A DNA stretch of 64,000 nt from Absidia repens. Its lineage: Eukaryota > Mucoromycota > Mucoromycetes > Mucorales > Cunninghamellaceae. Position numbers and translations under genes: made by a program. Shown here piece by piece: positions 21,920-33,405 of the stretch; position 1 is the stretch's first letter; each line of letters begins with the position of its first letter. Under the pieces are notes generated by a model. It was not told the origin of the DNA. It saw only the letters and a program-made list of their open reading frames with translations, and searched no databases. Where the stretch lies: assembly GCA_002105175.1 (NCBI GenBank), contig MCGE01000035.1:62001-126000 (forward strand), given 5' to 3'.

Positions 21920-24035
21920 TTAATAGATATTAAAAACAGTACTATGGTCATTATTATTATACGGATCCTTCAGTTCTTTATAGCCATGGGCCCAGGGTGT
22001 ACGACATAATGTCCACTTGTTTTCTTTAAAACTGCCAATCAATGCAACACAGGTCCTTGACACAAGCATAAATTGATCAACTAGTAGCCGGCCGGTACGG
22101 CGATATTGAAACACAAAAACGATATCAATTAAACAGTGCTTGTCGAGTTTAAGATGATGGAATAGCGTTTTTTGGTATTGAGGGTTCTTTGAAAGAAATT
22201 GTTTGGCATAATCTTCCGCGTGCACATAATATTCATTGGGTGTCAACTGAAGGTAATGCAAGTGCAAATTATGATGATGATGGAGCGTGATAGCGGAGGA
22301 TCCGTTGTTGCAGTCCGTATCAAAGTTGCATGGTCGATCTTCAACAAAACTGTCGAAGTATCTCCAGTCAATATCCGATGCAATAAATGTTGGTAACACT
22401 TTATATGTATTTGATGACTCTCCGTGCCCCGACAAAAAGAAAAGGGTCCATTTATCTTTGGTATCCATGATCTCGAATAGTTTCAATTTGACCGACATCA
22501 TCGTATTGATTTCCCAATGGCCCACTTGAGTCACTTTGTCTTTATATTTGGATTGCGGCAAAATGGCATAAAATCGATCCTCTGAGCATAGTCATATACA
22601 TATACAAAAAAATATAAGCTGTAGTGCCAATTTAAAAAAAAAAAAAAAAAAAAAATTCAACTTACGATTTTTGCTGGCCTTGGATTTCAACATCATCTCA
22701 AGAAATGTCTGTGTGTTGAGTTGCTTGATAATCATACTATGGAATGATAAGTCGACGGGATTGTGGTGGAGTGATATGTTCGTATCGAATGATTTATTTT
22801 TAACATCAGAGGAGAACGCGGGGTTGGTAAAATCGAATTCGAAAAAGGCCAATTCCTTCGTATCATGATGATAAGCATACGAAAGTTGAACAAACCAATA
22901 TTTTAGGTTGTTTTTCTTTTTGGCAATGTGGTATTCGCTAATCACCCAAACACGAGTAGACCAATCACGAATGAGATCCTCCAAATATTTCATGATTTGC
23001 CGAATCGTGTTCCCCCTTCTGATTAATTCATGAGTCCACATCTTGTTATAGGTGCCGAATGGGCACCAGTCGCTTGTTTTATACCGAGCTTTGTCTTCCA
23101 AAATTCTAGTCACTTTATAATGAGCAAGTGAGCCATTCGGTCGGAGGTTACGAGGAGCGTTGTGCTGAATTCGATTTTTTATGTGGTCAACGTTTTCGTG
23201 AGAATTGGGCAAGGACGCTTCATAGCTTTCGGAAATAATGTCAAGGGTTTCCTCAGGATCATAATCATATAAATTTTGTTTCAATTCTGTCGTGAGGCCA
23301 TGTGTCAAATAAGCGGTATGCTCTGCCAACAATGCTCTTAACGTAAGATTCTCTGGCACCTTAGATTTATCGAGAAAGTCATCGTCCAGTTCAACGAGTT
23401 TTTCGGTATTTCCTTGAATAAGATGATAAATATAATCACTAGATTCGGAAAAACGTTCCGTAATGTTGTTGTTCTCTGTAGATACATTCCTCAGGTGCCG
23501 CTTGTGAAGATCAGGGACAGCTAAAATATAGGTGGCTTTTTCGTAAATGTTGGACATTTGATGAATGGTGGCTTTTCGTCGCTCATAGTTGATTTGATCC
23601 ACGCAAATGGCGTCTACCCACACATACTTGATGGATTTCAAATCGGGTTCCTTACGCATCATACTGCAAAGGCTATAAAAATCATTCAAATGGAATGACG
23701 TGATAGATGCCAAATAGCCAAGTTCGGTATCAACTACTTGCTCTTGTACTTCGCCCCAACGATAAGACAGTGCCACAAAGCTAAGTTCTTCTGCGCTTCC
23801 GTCCAACGGTTTTTCTATACAATGTATTTCATAACTGGCGGCTTTATCAATATCAACAAGGACAACTTGAAATGGTTTTTGTTGTTGTTGTTGCTGTTGC
23901 TGCTGGGCGTCCGCAATGGTTAATTCTATATAGAAAGATTGTAAAGTAAGGTCAATTATTTGGTTTTGTTTCTTTTTCTCTTTAAGGCAATAACATACCT
24001 TGAAAGAGATGGTCGACCAGGTCGCCTTTCGTCAT
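21920..24035 (-). CDS. HET-4, HET-domain protein (3 exons, 652 aa)
   Basis: The CDS is complement(join(21920..22581, 22666..23925, 23999..24035)), 653 codons with the stop. Exon 1 encodes MTKGDLVDHLFQ and exon 2 begins with a short Gln run. The HET signatures ALSYRWGE, VWVDAICVDQ and RKATIHQMSNIY are intact. Intron 2 is 84 nt but has an in-frame TGA, so retention would truncate the protein, unlike in HET-2 and HET-3. The middle (about residues 230-320) and a C-terminal loop differ strongly from the paralogues, whereas the HET part is nearly identical to HET-5. Confidence 0.88.
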
Positions 24036-24039
24036 GACG

Positions 24040-24340
24040 ATAAAAGAATTGAATAAAGAGGGAAAACTGAAGAAAAAAAAAAGATGGACGTGTATTCTTT
24101 CACAATGTGTGGCATTTTCGGGGGGAGTGTCCGGAGGTACCGTCACCATAGTTACACTAAAGATTGTATTAACAACAACATATCCTCCCTTTCTTTTTCC
24201 TTGATTTTTTGCTGTTTTTGAATAAAAAGAGAGAGACGAGCGAAGACTGATTAGAAAAGTTAGTAGTTATTAGCTTTTAAATTTTACAACATTGACGTCG
24301 TTCTTTTTATTATGTTCTGACTGGTATCGGCCGTTTCATT
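24040..24340. repeat. HET-4 proximal 5' flank, nearly identical to that of HET-5
   Basis: By eye this differs from 31537-31830 by only one or a few bases over about 290 bp, and then similarity falls. The shared upstream motif at 24099-24117 lies inside it (minus strand AAATGCCACACATTGTG). Confidence 0.8.
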
Positions 24341-24493
24341 TTTCATGATAGTATCTTGGTACCTGACCTTTTTGGTACATGATACTGTTCAAAGCCCGCC
24401 ATTTTAAAGTTAAAGGTAGTCTGAGAAAGAACACTCTATTACTGTATCCTATCGTGTCTGTCCGTCCGTCTCGTTTTTTGGTGGTTTAATAAA

Positions 24494-24590
24494 GGGGATT
24501 GCTCAATCTCAGATAAATTACATGGAAAAAAGCCCGTACTACCATACATTGTATCGGCGACAGTTGACATTATACTGTGCCACAGTATCA
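24494..24590. mobile_element. hAT-like element remnant, left end only (unit 3)
   Basis: Starts GGGGATTGCTC and continues with CAGATAAATTACATGG and CCGTACTACCA, matching the left end of 16011-17301 at the same place in the unit. The interior and right end are gone. Confidence 0.65.
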
Positions 24591-24839
24591 TTCATGATTT
24601 AACTCAAAACAAGCGCCCTTTCTCTCCCTCTCCACTCCCCTTTTCGGAAAAAAATACCTCTTCCACATCCGTATCTTTTTTCTTACTCTAGAAGATTCGA
24701 CAAAAAAATAAAGTTCGGACTGTACAGTACAGTAAATTTCCTATTAATTGACTCCTATTGATAGGCGAGTTGCTTACTGCAATTTTTTTGGGTGCGGAAG
24801 GCTATTGCTAATGGATCAAAATAACCACTGGATTATTCA

Positions 24840-25129
24840 TACTCCGGCGAGCCCCTGATTTTTCTATTTCTTATTCTTTCCCCGTCCCCGCCCCTCTTTT
24901 TCTCTTTTTTTTTTTTCTTTCTTCTTCTTGAAAGTTTCTTCCACGAGTTTTTAGGATTTTGGGCTATTGTGAGATTTTCAGAAAGGGATTGTCAATTTGC
25001 ATGGGGAAACCCTTTCATTTTGAAATCGTGATCAGGATGTCCATCATCAGTTGAACATCATCTTAGATTTAACTAGTACAGTGCTATAGTTTGTCATTAT
25101 TTTTATGTCTTTAATACTGTTCAATAAAA
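24840..25129 (+). repeat. ATGGGGAAACCC element, copy 12
   Basis: GGCGAGCCCCTGATTTTTC, pyrimidine tract, core at about 24998-25020, AATAAA near 25123. Confidence 0.7.
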
Positions 25130-25751
25130 TACGGCCTTTTCTTCTTCTTCTTCTTTTTTTTTTACTGTTTATCTATTGTATAAATATGCAGTTTGTGCTT
25201 TGTCTTCATTTTATACAATGTAAGTCTTGTCTTTTGTCATTGCACCCTATTGATTTTGGACCAGTTTGGAACTGTATTGAGCATACCTGGTTTTATGTTT
25301 GATGCTTGATGCTTGAATAAAATTCAGTATACCTTCTTAATTATTATCGCTATTATGTTATTATTTTGTATACCACGAATACCAGCCTATCTTCTACAGT
25401 GGCGCGTCATGCCCGCCCTTTATTTTGTTGCTCAATTTACAATTCGTCTCAGTTAAATAAGCAGGATAGAGTGTGTAAATAACATGTCCGCAAATCTCTG
25501 TGCAAGCAAACCTAGGAACCCATGCTCAGCCCCAGCACCCACTGGCAACCCTCAGAGGATTATCACTTTTTTTTTCGTAAGACATATATAACCATATTAG
25601 CATTAATTCCGATTTGCGACTGTCCAATTCAAACGCAACAAAAACAACAAGACTTTCACTTTGATGTGTCTGATAGACATCGCAAAAATTCCAAAAAAAA
25701 AAAAAAAAAAAAAACTGTTTATTATTATTTCAAGAGGGGGGGGGGAGAGAT
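25130..25751. other. Unit 3 end and SSP2 3' flank
   Basis: AT-rich, with an A21 tract near 25694-25714. From about 25560 it matches the 3' flanks of the other SSP copies. No gene is seen. Confidence 0.5.
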
Positions 25752-26123
25752 CTACTTTTGCAGTTTTGGAATGCAAACGAAGGACTTGGTTGTGCGGAAG
25801 TTAATGGGGATAGGTTTGCGATCTTGCTGTAATTCGAACTTTTGATCCAGCACTTTGCCTTTGCAATCCTCCAATTCATATTGAACGCAGATGGCAGGCT
25901 TAGCAGCACCACCCACAGTGGCAATTCGGCCTGATCTTTCGTGCGCGGCGGGAATACACTGGCCAAACCATCCAGACCCCAAATCGCTGGTTCGTGCGCC
26001 TTGGGATGGGTCTGCGGTGCCGTAAGTGATAGTCACGTCAAAAAGCCGCCCATCATCCTGAGCGGTGACAATGGCGGCCCATAAAAAGAAGAACATTGAC
26101 ATAGGCATGTAGGTAGGCTTCAT
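25752..26123 (-). CDS. SSP2, small secreted cysteine-containing protein (123 aa)
   Basis: A single exon starts at the ATG shared with the paralogues (MKPTYMPM). Residues 1-22 form a signal peptide, with a hydrophobic FFFLWAAIVTA core and likely cleavage near AQ/DD. Four cysteines are at about 56, 79, 87 and 117, within WFGQCIPA, ICVQYELEDCKGKVLDQKF and FVCIPK. The C-terminal half is strongly conserved in all six copies, while residues 25-75 vary. A minus-strand TATATAAAAG lies about 70 nt upstream. No known family is recognised. Secretion is predicted from sequence; the role is unknown. Confidence 0.8.
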   Translation of the reverse strand: MKPTYMPMSMFFFLWAAIVTAQDDGRLFDVTITYGTADPSQGARTSDLGSGWFGQCIPAAHERSGRIATVGGAAKPAICVQYELEDCKGKVLDQKFELQQDRKPIPINFRTTKSFVCIPKLQK

Positions 26124-26279
26124 AGTGAGAAATGGAAATGAATATAGTTGGTCGGACAAGTTTACCAAACAGAATCCCTCTTTTATATATTTTGAGAAAG
26201 TAACGATAGGACACGCCTTTTTTTTCGGTTGATTTAAGGAGCAAGAGGAGAGGGGGGGGGATTGGACGCCCATTTATCT

Positions 26280-26460
26280 GCTTACCTATGTACGAATACG
26301 ATCATCAAAGTTAACCCTGCCCTTTTCTCCTGAGCAAAATCCTTGGACAAACTCAAATTTTGCATTATGGGAACTCATATTGGCGCTGGTAAGGCCATTG
26401 ATATCATCCATCAGAAATATGTGTACTGAGTTTGCTAATGTAAATAGAAGATTCAATCCT
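26280..26460 (-). pseudogene. SSP upstream conserved block A, open copy
   Basis: The minus-strand frame from about 26501 (NLDRLFPKWKHSEGLN, then TLANSVHIFLMDDINGLT, then FEFVQGFCSGEKGR) is open to about 26286. Paralogous segments before SSP3-SSP6 share its amino-acid pattern, several with frameshifts. It may be an upstream small gene or a gene fragment. The product is not recognised. Confidence 0.4.
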
Positions 26461-26582
26461 TCGCTGTGCTTCCATTTGGGGAAAAGCCTGTCCAAGTTCA
26501 ATACTTAATTTGGAAAAGTTGACGAAAAAATTAAAGTTCGTATTTCTGTTTATTTTCTCTTGATAGGCGTAATGCTTACCTA

Positions 26583-26625
<43 letters not shown>

Positions 26626-26767
26626 TTTGCATGTGAGACAGCATGCATATCTTTTTACTGATTCTCAAAAAGTTGGCGAAAAAATAAAGGAATTTCAATT
26701 TTTTCTTCACTTTGTGTCGATCAAGGAGTGCATAGCACAAAATCCATTTTGAACATACTTTTTTTTA

Positions 26768-26920
26768 GGTCTTTGGTGAACTGAATTAGTTCAGGTTTAT
26801 CAGATGTCTCATTTTTTTTTGTAAAATACTGTATCGCTGTCGAGATGACGATATTATCATTTCTGACAGTCTTACCATTCGTTTTGATAGAGTGTTTGGT
26901 ACCTGAATGTTTTTTATTAA
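26768..26920 (-). pseudogene. SSP upstream conserved block B, copy 2
   Basis: Encodes a relative of 20313-20585 (SGTKHSIKTN, then PELIQFTKDLK), frame lost after the A8 run near 26768. Confidence 0.4.
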
Positions 26921-26983
26921 TTCAACAACCACAGCCATACATATAAAGATTACCCGATAGTCAGTTTTCATAAGTTTATTTAA

Positions 26984-28455
26984 GGGAATTGCTCCATTTC
27001 AGAGGATTTTCAGAGGCTTCAGAGGATTTTCAGAGGGTTTTCAGAGGAATTTCAGAGGATTTTTCAGAGACCGTCCCGTACCACCTTTATTGTATCGCCG
27101 ATAACTACTAGATTAAACAAACTTTGTGACATTAGCGATATAAAAAACTGGCATTGTTTATTCAATAGAGTAATGCTTTAAAAAAAATAAAAATAAAAAT
27201 CATGATTATCATTTTCGTTTTGGAATGAAATTTGTTTGGCATATATTTTCCTCATGACGGACTTTTTGGTAATAGTGCTTGATGATCGTTTTTGTCTTGG
27301 TGGTTGTTAGTGGTGGTGTTGCCTTTTGATAAAGATGGGTTACTAGTAAAGGTGTAAATGGTGATGGTGCTAAATTTGATACTAAAGGAGGAGGCGGTGG
27401 AACTGGTGGTAAATTTTATGTTTCAATTGGTGATTCCAATGTAGACGGTGGTGACTATAATGGTTTTTTTGACAGATCTTTCAATAGACGTTTTGAGAGT
27501 CCTGATAATTGGTACTGCTCAGGTGAGTCAATCTGTTGAAAAAAAGGGAGCATATACACTGTTTGTCATTTTCCCATCCATACTGAAAAATTACACGTCG
27601 ACCATCCTTTTATGCCTATCATCTACTTTGTAAATTTTATCGCCAATTTACATGATCGTTTAAAAATGCCAACTAGTAGGTTCCATAGCCATGATCCGAC
27701 CATAAATCATGTAATCTTGTTCTATGATACTGTCCTTACTTATAATTTCTAGAAAATAATTGCGTTGATCATTGTTGTCGTTGCTATTCATATTATCGGA
27801 TACAGTCAGAAGTAGTGTTGCATTGCAATACGTTTATTCGGTAGAATAAATCTTCAACGAGAGGGTCAATGCTTTACATCCTGGACCATACTCCTTGATA
27901 AAGATAGATTTCTCCTATTGGAAGATGACTAGTCATAACAAATAGAAACAATAGCGTACCAAACAATATGGTAAAAAGAGGTAAAGAAGTAAGTGTCAAT
28001 TTCTTTTTTATTGCTAATGTCACAAAGCTTGTTTAAATTGCTAATTACCGGCGATACAATAAAGGTAAAAAAAAAAAAAAAAAAAAAATATAGTCTTTAT
28101 CCCCTTTCCTCCTCTCACACAACTTTCCCCCTCACCTGTCTCTTGTTTTCTTCCCTCTCTCATTGCGCCCTCCCTTTTTACCTCCCTCTTCCTGTATCTT
28201 AATACCACCCTCTATCTTTTCGCTCTTCAGCACCACCCCCTTTCTTCCTTTTTATATATTTTTTATTTTATTTATTGGCCACCGCTCGTTTTGACGTGAG
28301 ACCAAGTCTTTATTCAATAAACGACACATTACAAAAAAAAAAAAAAAAAATAAAGGTGGTACGGGACGGTCTCTGAAAAATCCTCTGAAAATCCTCTGAA
28401 AATCCTCTGAAAACCCTCTGAAGCCTCCGAAAATCCTCTGAAATGGAGCAATTCC
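26984..28455. mobile_element. Second hAT-like element (about 1.47 kb) with nested LINE tail
   Basis: The ends GGGAATTGCTCCATTTCAGAGG and their inverse at 28437-28455 open long inverted repeats full of TTTCAGAGGA-type subrepeats. The left repeat runs to about 27130 and the right one is split by a LINE tail. The ends are close to those of 16011-17301. The 8-bp flanks do not match clearly: the left is TTATTTAA and the right is a T tract. No transposase frame is seen in the interior (27131-28057). Confidence 0.75.
28067..28348 (+). mobile_element. LINE 3' tail nested in the hAT-like right end
   Basis: Ends TTGGCCACCGCT, then GAGACCAAGTCTTTATT, then GACACATTAC and an A18-class tract; this is the same 3' end as the LINE at 55409-56710. 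It is flanked by AATAAAGGT on both sides (28058-28066 and 28349-28357), and removing it restores the inverted repeat of the hAT-like element. Confidence 0.75.
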
Positions 28456-28707
28456 CTTTTTTTTTTTTTTTTTCTTTCTTTCTTTCTTCCTTCTTTGTGT
28501 CTTCACTCGAATCTTCACGATGTTAGGCTAATGCGGGTTTTAGAATTAGACGGTTTTCAGAAAGGGATTGGCAATATGCATGGGGAAACCCTTTCATTTT
28601 GAAATCGTGATTAGAATGTCAATTATTAGATGAACATCATCTTAGATTTAACCTAGTATAGTGCCTTGATTTGCCATTAATTTCATGTCTTCCATCTACA
28701 ATAAAAT
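28456..28707 (+). repeat. ATGGGGAAACCC element, copy 13
   Basis: Directly abuts the hAT-like right end. Core at about 28577-28600, AATAAA near 28702. Confidence 0.7.
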
Positions 28708-29380
28708 ACGGCTTCTTCTTCTTTTTTACCGTTTGTATATTGTATATATATGCAGTTTCTGCCTTGTCTTCATTTTATAAAACAAAAGCACTTTGCAGTG
28801 GTTCGTACCCCCCCCTACACACACATTCCTGTTTTTCGTCCACAGACATATATACATAGTATGTATTAAGTGGAGTGTTGATTCAGCGGCAAGGGCAAAG
28901 ATATATTTTTTTTTTCTCGATATTCCCTTGAATACGCTTTTCACTCTAATAAAAGGATTCATTTCTCCAATGGAATTATGAGTCAGGAGTAAACAACACA
29001 CATATATTGATAATGCAAATATCCATCACTTGCCAATATCAATAGGTATACTAAATTTGGGGCATTTGGTCAATTAAATGATTCAATTTTCACCGAGTTT
29101 GACAATGGGGTTCTAAGGGAAGTGAACAACACAGACAAACAATGGAGATAAAAAAACGATATAACATAATTACACGAAGAAATCTTCCTTTCCGGAATGC
29201 AGTATGAGACTGTACTATGTAGCATTGAAGTATATACATAAAAAAAAAAGCAACATCATAATTGTGCCTACTTTTGTTATAGTAAACTCTTTTAGATGAA
29301 GGTTATTATGTATTCTGACGCAAAAAAAAAACTGTAATCTATTTTATTTATTGAAAATGTCATCACCGATACCACTTGTT
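28708..29380. other. 3' flank of HET-5
   Basis: AT-rich, with blocks shared with the HET-2, HET-3 and HET-4 3' flanks (for example TTACACGAAGAAATCTTCC near 29170). No gene is seen. Confidence 0.5.
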
Positions 29381-31527
29381 TTAATAGATATTAAAAACAG
29401 TACCGTAGCCAGTATTATTATAGCTACCCCACAATTCTTTAAAGTCCTTGGTCGGTATACAGCATAATGTCCACTTGTTTTCTTTATAACTTCCAATCAA
29501 TGTAACAAAGTCGCTTGGCATACCCAGAAGTCGAGAATCTAGTGACATACGTTCACGGTGATATTGAAACAAAAGAACCATATTAATTAAACAGTGCTTG
29601 TCGAGTTTAAGATGATTGAATAGCGTTTTTTGATGTTGGGAGTTATTTGAAATAAATTGTTTAGTATAATCTTTCGGTAGCTCGTAATATTGCGTAGGTG
29701 CCAACTGAAGGTAATTCAGGCGCAAATTACTATTATGACGGAGCGTGATAGGGAAGGAGCCGTTCGTATCAAAGTTGCGGAAGGAGAGGTTCGTATCAAA
29801 GTTGCATAGTCGATCTTGAACAAAACTGTCGACATAGGGCCAGTGTATATCGGATGCAACAAATGTGGGTAACACTTTATATGTATTTGATGAATATATG
29901 TTCCCTGACAAAAAGAAAAGGTCCCACTTATCATTGGTATCCATGATCTCAAATAGTTTCAATTTGACCGACATCATCGTATTGATTTCCCAATGGCCCA
30001 CTTGATTGAGTTTGTCTTTATACTTGGATTGGGGTAAAATCGCATAAAATCGATCCTCTGAGCATAGTAGTATACATATACAAAAATATAAGCTATAGTG
30101 CCGACTTTCAAATACAAAAAAAAAAAAAAAAAAAAGGTAACTTACGATTTTTGCTGGCCTTGGATTTCAACATCATCTCAAGAAATGTCTGTGTGTTGAG
30201 TTGCTTGATAAGCATACTATGGAATGATACGTCGGCGGGAGTTGCATTGTTATGGTGTGCTACGTAATTATCGTATGATCTATTTCCAACAACAGAGGAG
30301 AACGCAGGGTTGGTAAAATCGAACTTGAAAAAGGGCAATTCCGTCATATCAAGATTATCAGGATTCGAGAGTTCAATAAACCAATATTTTAGGTTGTTTT
30401 TCTTTTTAGCAATGTGGTATTCACTGATCACCCAAACACGAGTAGACCAATCACTGATGAGATCCTCCAAAAATTTCATGGCTTGCCGGATATTGTTCCC
30501 TCTTCTGATTAATTCATGAGTCCAAATCCTGTTATATGTGCCGAATGGGCACCAGTCGCCTGTTTGATAAATAGATCCGTAAGGTTTTTGTTCTAAAATG
30601 CCAGCCACTTTATAATAAGCAAGTAGGTCATCCAATGGGCGGTTACGACAATCCTCGTACTGAATTCGATTTTTTATGCAGTCAAGGTTTTCGTGAGAAT
30701 TTGCCAAGGACGCTTCATAGCTTTCGCAAATCATGTCAAGTGTTTTCTCCGAATCATAATTATATAAATTTTGCCTCAATGTTGTCGTGAGGCCATGTGA
30801 CAAATAAGCGGTATAATTTGCCAACAATTGTCTTAACGTACGATTTTCTGGCACCTTGGATTTGTCGAGAAACTCATTGTCCAAGTCAACGAGTTGTTCG
30901 GTATTTCCTTGAATAAGATGATAAATATATTTACTATTATCGGAAATACATTGCCCAATTTTGCTGTTCTCTGAAGATACATTCATCAGGTGGCGCTTGT
31001 GAAGATCAGGTACAGCTAAAATATAGGCCGCTTTTTCGTAAATGTTGGACATTTGATGAATGGTAGCTTTTCGTCGCTCATAATTGGTTTGATCCACGCA
31101 AATGGCGTCCACCCACACATACTTGATGGATTTCAAATTGGGCTCCTTACGCATCATACTGCAAAGGTCATAAAAATCATCCAATGCAAATGACGTGATA
31201 GATGCCAAATAGCCAAGTTCGGTATCAACTACTTGCTCTTGTACTTCGCCCCAACGATATGACAGTGCCACAAAGCTAAGCTCTTCTGCGCATTCTTCCA
31301 ATGGGGTTTCAGTACAATGTATTTCACGTCTGGCAGCTTCACCAATGTCAACAAGGACGACTTGAAATGGTTTTTGTTGTTGCTGTTGCTTCTGGGCGTC
31401 CGCAATGGTTAATTCTATATAGAAAGATAGTAAAACGAGGTCAATTATTTGGTTTTGTTTCTTTTTTTTCCTTATAAGACAATAGCATACCTTGAAAGAG
31501 ATGGTCGACTGGGTCGCCTTTCGTCAT
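29381..31527 (-). CDS. HET-5, HET-domain protein (3 exons, 660 aa)
   Basis: The CDS is complement(join(29381..30057, 30146..31414, 31491..31527)), 661 codons with the stop. Exon 1 encodes MTKGDPVDHLFQ before a GTATGC donor. HET signatures are intact. Intron 2 is 88 nt and would shift the frame if retained. A duplicated segment in exon 3, with repeated CNFDTN/NFDTNGS-like units around 29770-29820, is specific to this copy. The nearest relative is HET-4. Confidence 0.88.
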
Positions 31528-31536
31528 GACGATAAA

Positions 31537-31830
31537 GAATTGAATAAAGAGGGAAAACTGAAGAAAAAAAAAAGATGGACGTGTATTCTTTCACAATGTG
31601 TGGCATTTTCGGGGGGAGTGTCCGGAGGTACCGTCACCATAGTTACACTAAAGATCGTATTAACAACAACATATCCTCCCTTTCTTTTTCCTTGATTTTT
31701 TGCTGTTTTTGAATAAAAAGAGAGAGACGAGCGAAGACTGATTAGAAAAGTTAGTAGTTATTAGCTTTTAAATTTTACAACATTGACGTCGTTCTTTTTA
31801 TTATGTTCTGACTGGTATCGGCCATGTCAT
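31537..31830. repeat. HET-5 proximal 5' flank, nearly identical to that of HET-4
   Basis: Counterpart of 24040-24340. The shared upstream motif is at 31589-31607. Confidence 0.8.
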
Positions 31831-31982
31831 TTTTGATGACCATATCTTGGTACCTGACCTCTTTGATACATGATACTGTTCAAATCCCGCCATTTTAGAG
31901 TTAAAGGTTGTCTGAGAAAGAACGCTCTATTTTATCCTATTGTGTCCGTCTGTCCGTCTCGTTTTTTGGTGGTTTAATAAAG

Positions 31983-32070
31983 AGTATTTCTCAATTTCAG
32001 ATAAATTACATGGAAAAAACCCCGTACTACTATAGTTTGTATCGGCGATAGTTGACATCATACTGTGCGA
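31983..32070. mobile_element. hAT-like element remnant, left end only (unit 4)
   Basis: The degraded end GAGTATTTCTCAATTTC is followed by AGATAAATTACATGG and CCGTACTACTA, at the same unit position as in unit 3. Confidence 0.6.
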
Positions 32071-32339
32071 CAGTAGCATTCATGTTTTAACTCAAAACAA
32101 GCGCCCTTTCTCTCTCTCTCTCCACTCTCCTTTTCGGAAAAAAAAGTACCTCTTCCGCGTCCGTATCTTGTTTTCTTATTCTAAAAAAATTCGGCGAAAA
32201 AATAAAGTTCGGACTGTACGGTACCGTACTGTACAGCACATTTCCTGTTGGTAGGCTCCTGTTGATAGGTGAGTCGCTTACTGCAATTTTTTTGGGTGTG
32301 GGAAGGCTATCGCTAACGGATCAAAATATCCACTGGATT

Positions 32340-32618
32340 ATTCATACTCCGGCGAGCCCCTGGTTTTCTATTTCTTTTTTTTTTCTTTTTCTATTTTTTT
32401 CTTCCTTCTTTGTGTCTTCCACAAATCTTCATGATCTTCGGCTAATGCGAGTTTTAGAATTAGACGGTTTTCAGAAAGGGATTGGCAACATGCATGGGGA
32501 AATCCTTTCATTTTGAAATCATGATTAGGATCCCCATCATTAGATTAACCTCAACTTCGATTTAACCTAGTATAGTGTGTTAGTTTGTCATTAGTTTCTG
32601 TCTTATGTCTACAATAAA
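32340..32618 (+). repeat. ATGGGGAAACCC element, copy 14
   Basis: GGCGAGCCCCTGGTTTTC, pyrimidine tract, TTAGACGGTTTTCAGAAAGGG, core at about 32490-32515 (ATGGGGAAATCC), AATAAA near 32612. Confidence 0.7.
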
Positions 32619-33405
32619 ATGCGGATTTTTGTCTTCTTTTTTTTTTACCGATTGTCTATTATATATAAACAGTTTCTGTCTTGTCTTTACTGTATCTAAT
32701 GTATCCCATGTCTTTCGTCATTGCCCCTATAGATTTTGGATCAGTTTAGATGTGTACTGACAATACCAGATTTTATGTTTAATGTTTGCCGCTTGAATAA
32801 AATGCAGTATGTCTTCTTGATTATTATCATTATTATAGTATTACATTGTATATCATGAACACCAGCCTATCTTCTAGTGGTGCACCATCCCTTCCCTGAA
32901 ATTTATTGCTTAATTTACTCTCAGTTAAATACACAGTCTATAGCTTGTAAACATCTTGTTCGCAAACCTATGCCCCAGCAAACATAAAAACCCATTCTCA
33001 GCCACCATCGCCACCGGCAACCCTCAGTCGACCGCCACTTTTTGATTGTTTATTTCTCCCTGCCTAGTTTTACATAGCCAAAACGCAATTTTACTGCATC
33101 TCTTCCTATGTAGATATCAAGCGTTGGTTAAATAATGCATTTACTTTGCTCACTAAGCAGCAGAATGAATACACTACTTCAGGGTTCCATAAAGTCAAAA
33201 TGTGATAAGTATAGTTTTTTTTGTTTTGTTTTTTTCGTGCCGACACATTATACATATTGCAATTGCGATCATCCATTCAATATCAATAAAATAATAAAAC
33301 TTTTATTTTGATGTGTGCCTGTTACACATTCCGAAAATTCCATGAAACCCCCCCCATAAAAAACATTTTATTTTTATAGCAAAAAAGGGGGGAGGGGGGA
33401 GCTAT
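32619..33405. other. Unit 4 end and SSP3 3' flank
   Basis: AT-rich, with a C8 run near 33347 and a G-rich stretch at 33387-33401. No gene is seen. Confidence 0.5.

Larger units (their letters stand above)
21225..25555. repeat. Segmental duplication unit 3 (carries HET-4)
   Basis: Same order as units 1 and 2, but with a deletion of about 1.1 kb. Near 21735 the sequence jumps from the counterpart of about 5185 to that of about 6335, removing the conserved frame and the inverted element. A second loss removes most of the hAT-like element and its right flank near 24590. Confidence 0.75.
28456..33040. repeat. Segmental duplication unit 4 (carries HET-5)
   Basis: Same general order as unit 3. The left part is rearranged: near 28780 the element's downstream sequence jumps to a segment matching about 12355-12430 of unit 2. 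Confidence 0.7.

Noticed and set aside
27237..27660. Gly-codon-rich GGTGGT stretch in the second hAT-like element as a coding exon
   Set aside because: Frames are short and interrupted, and no transposase motif appears. It is more likely low-complexity filler of a non-autonomous element.
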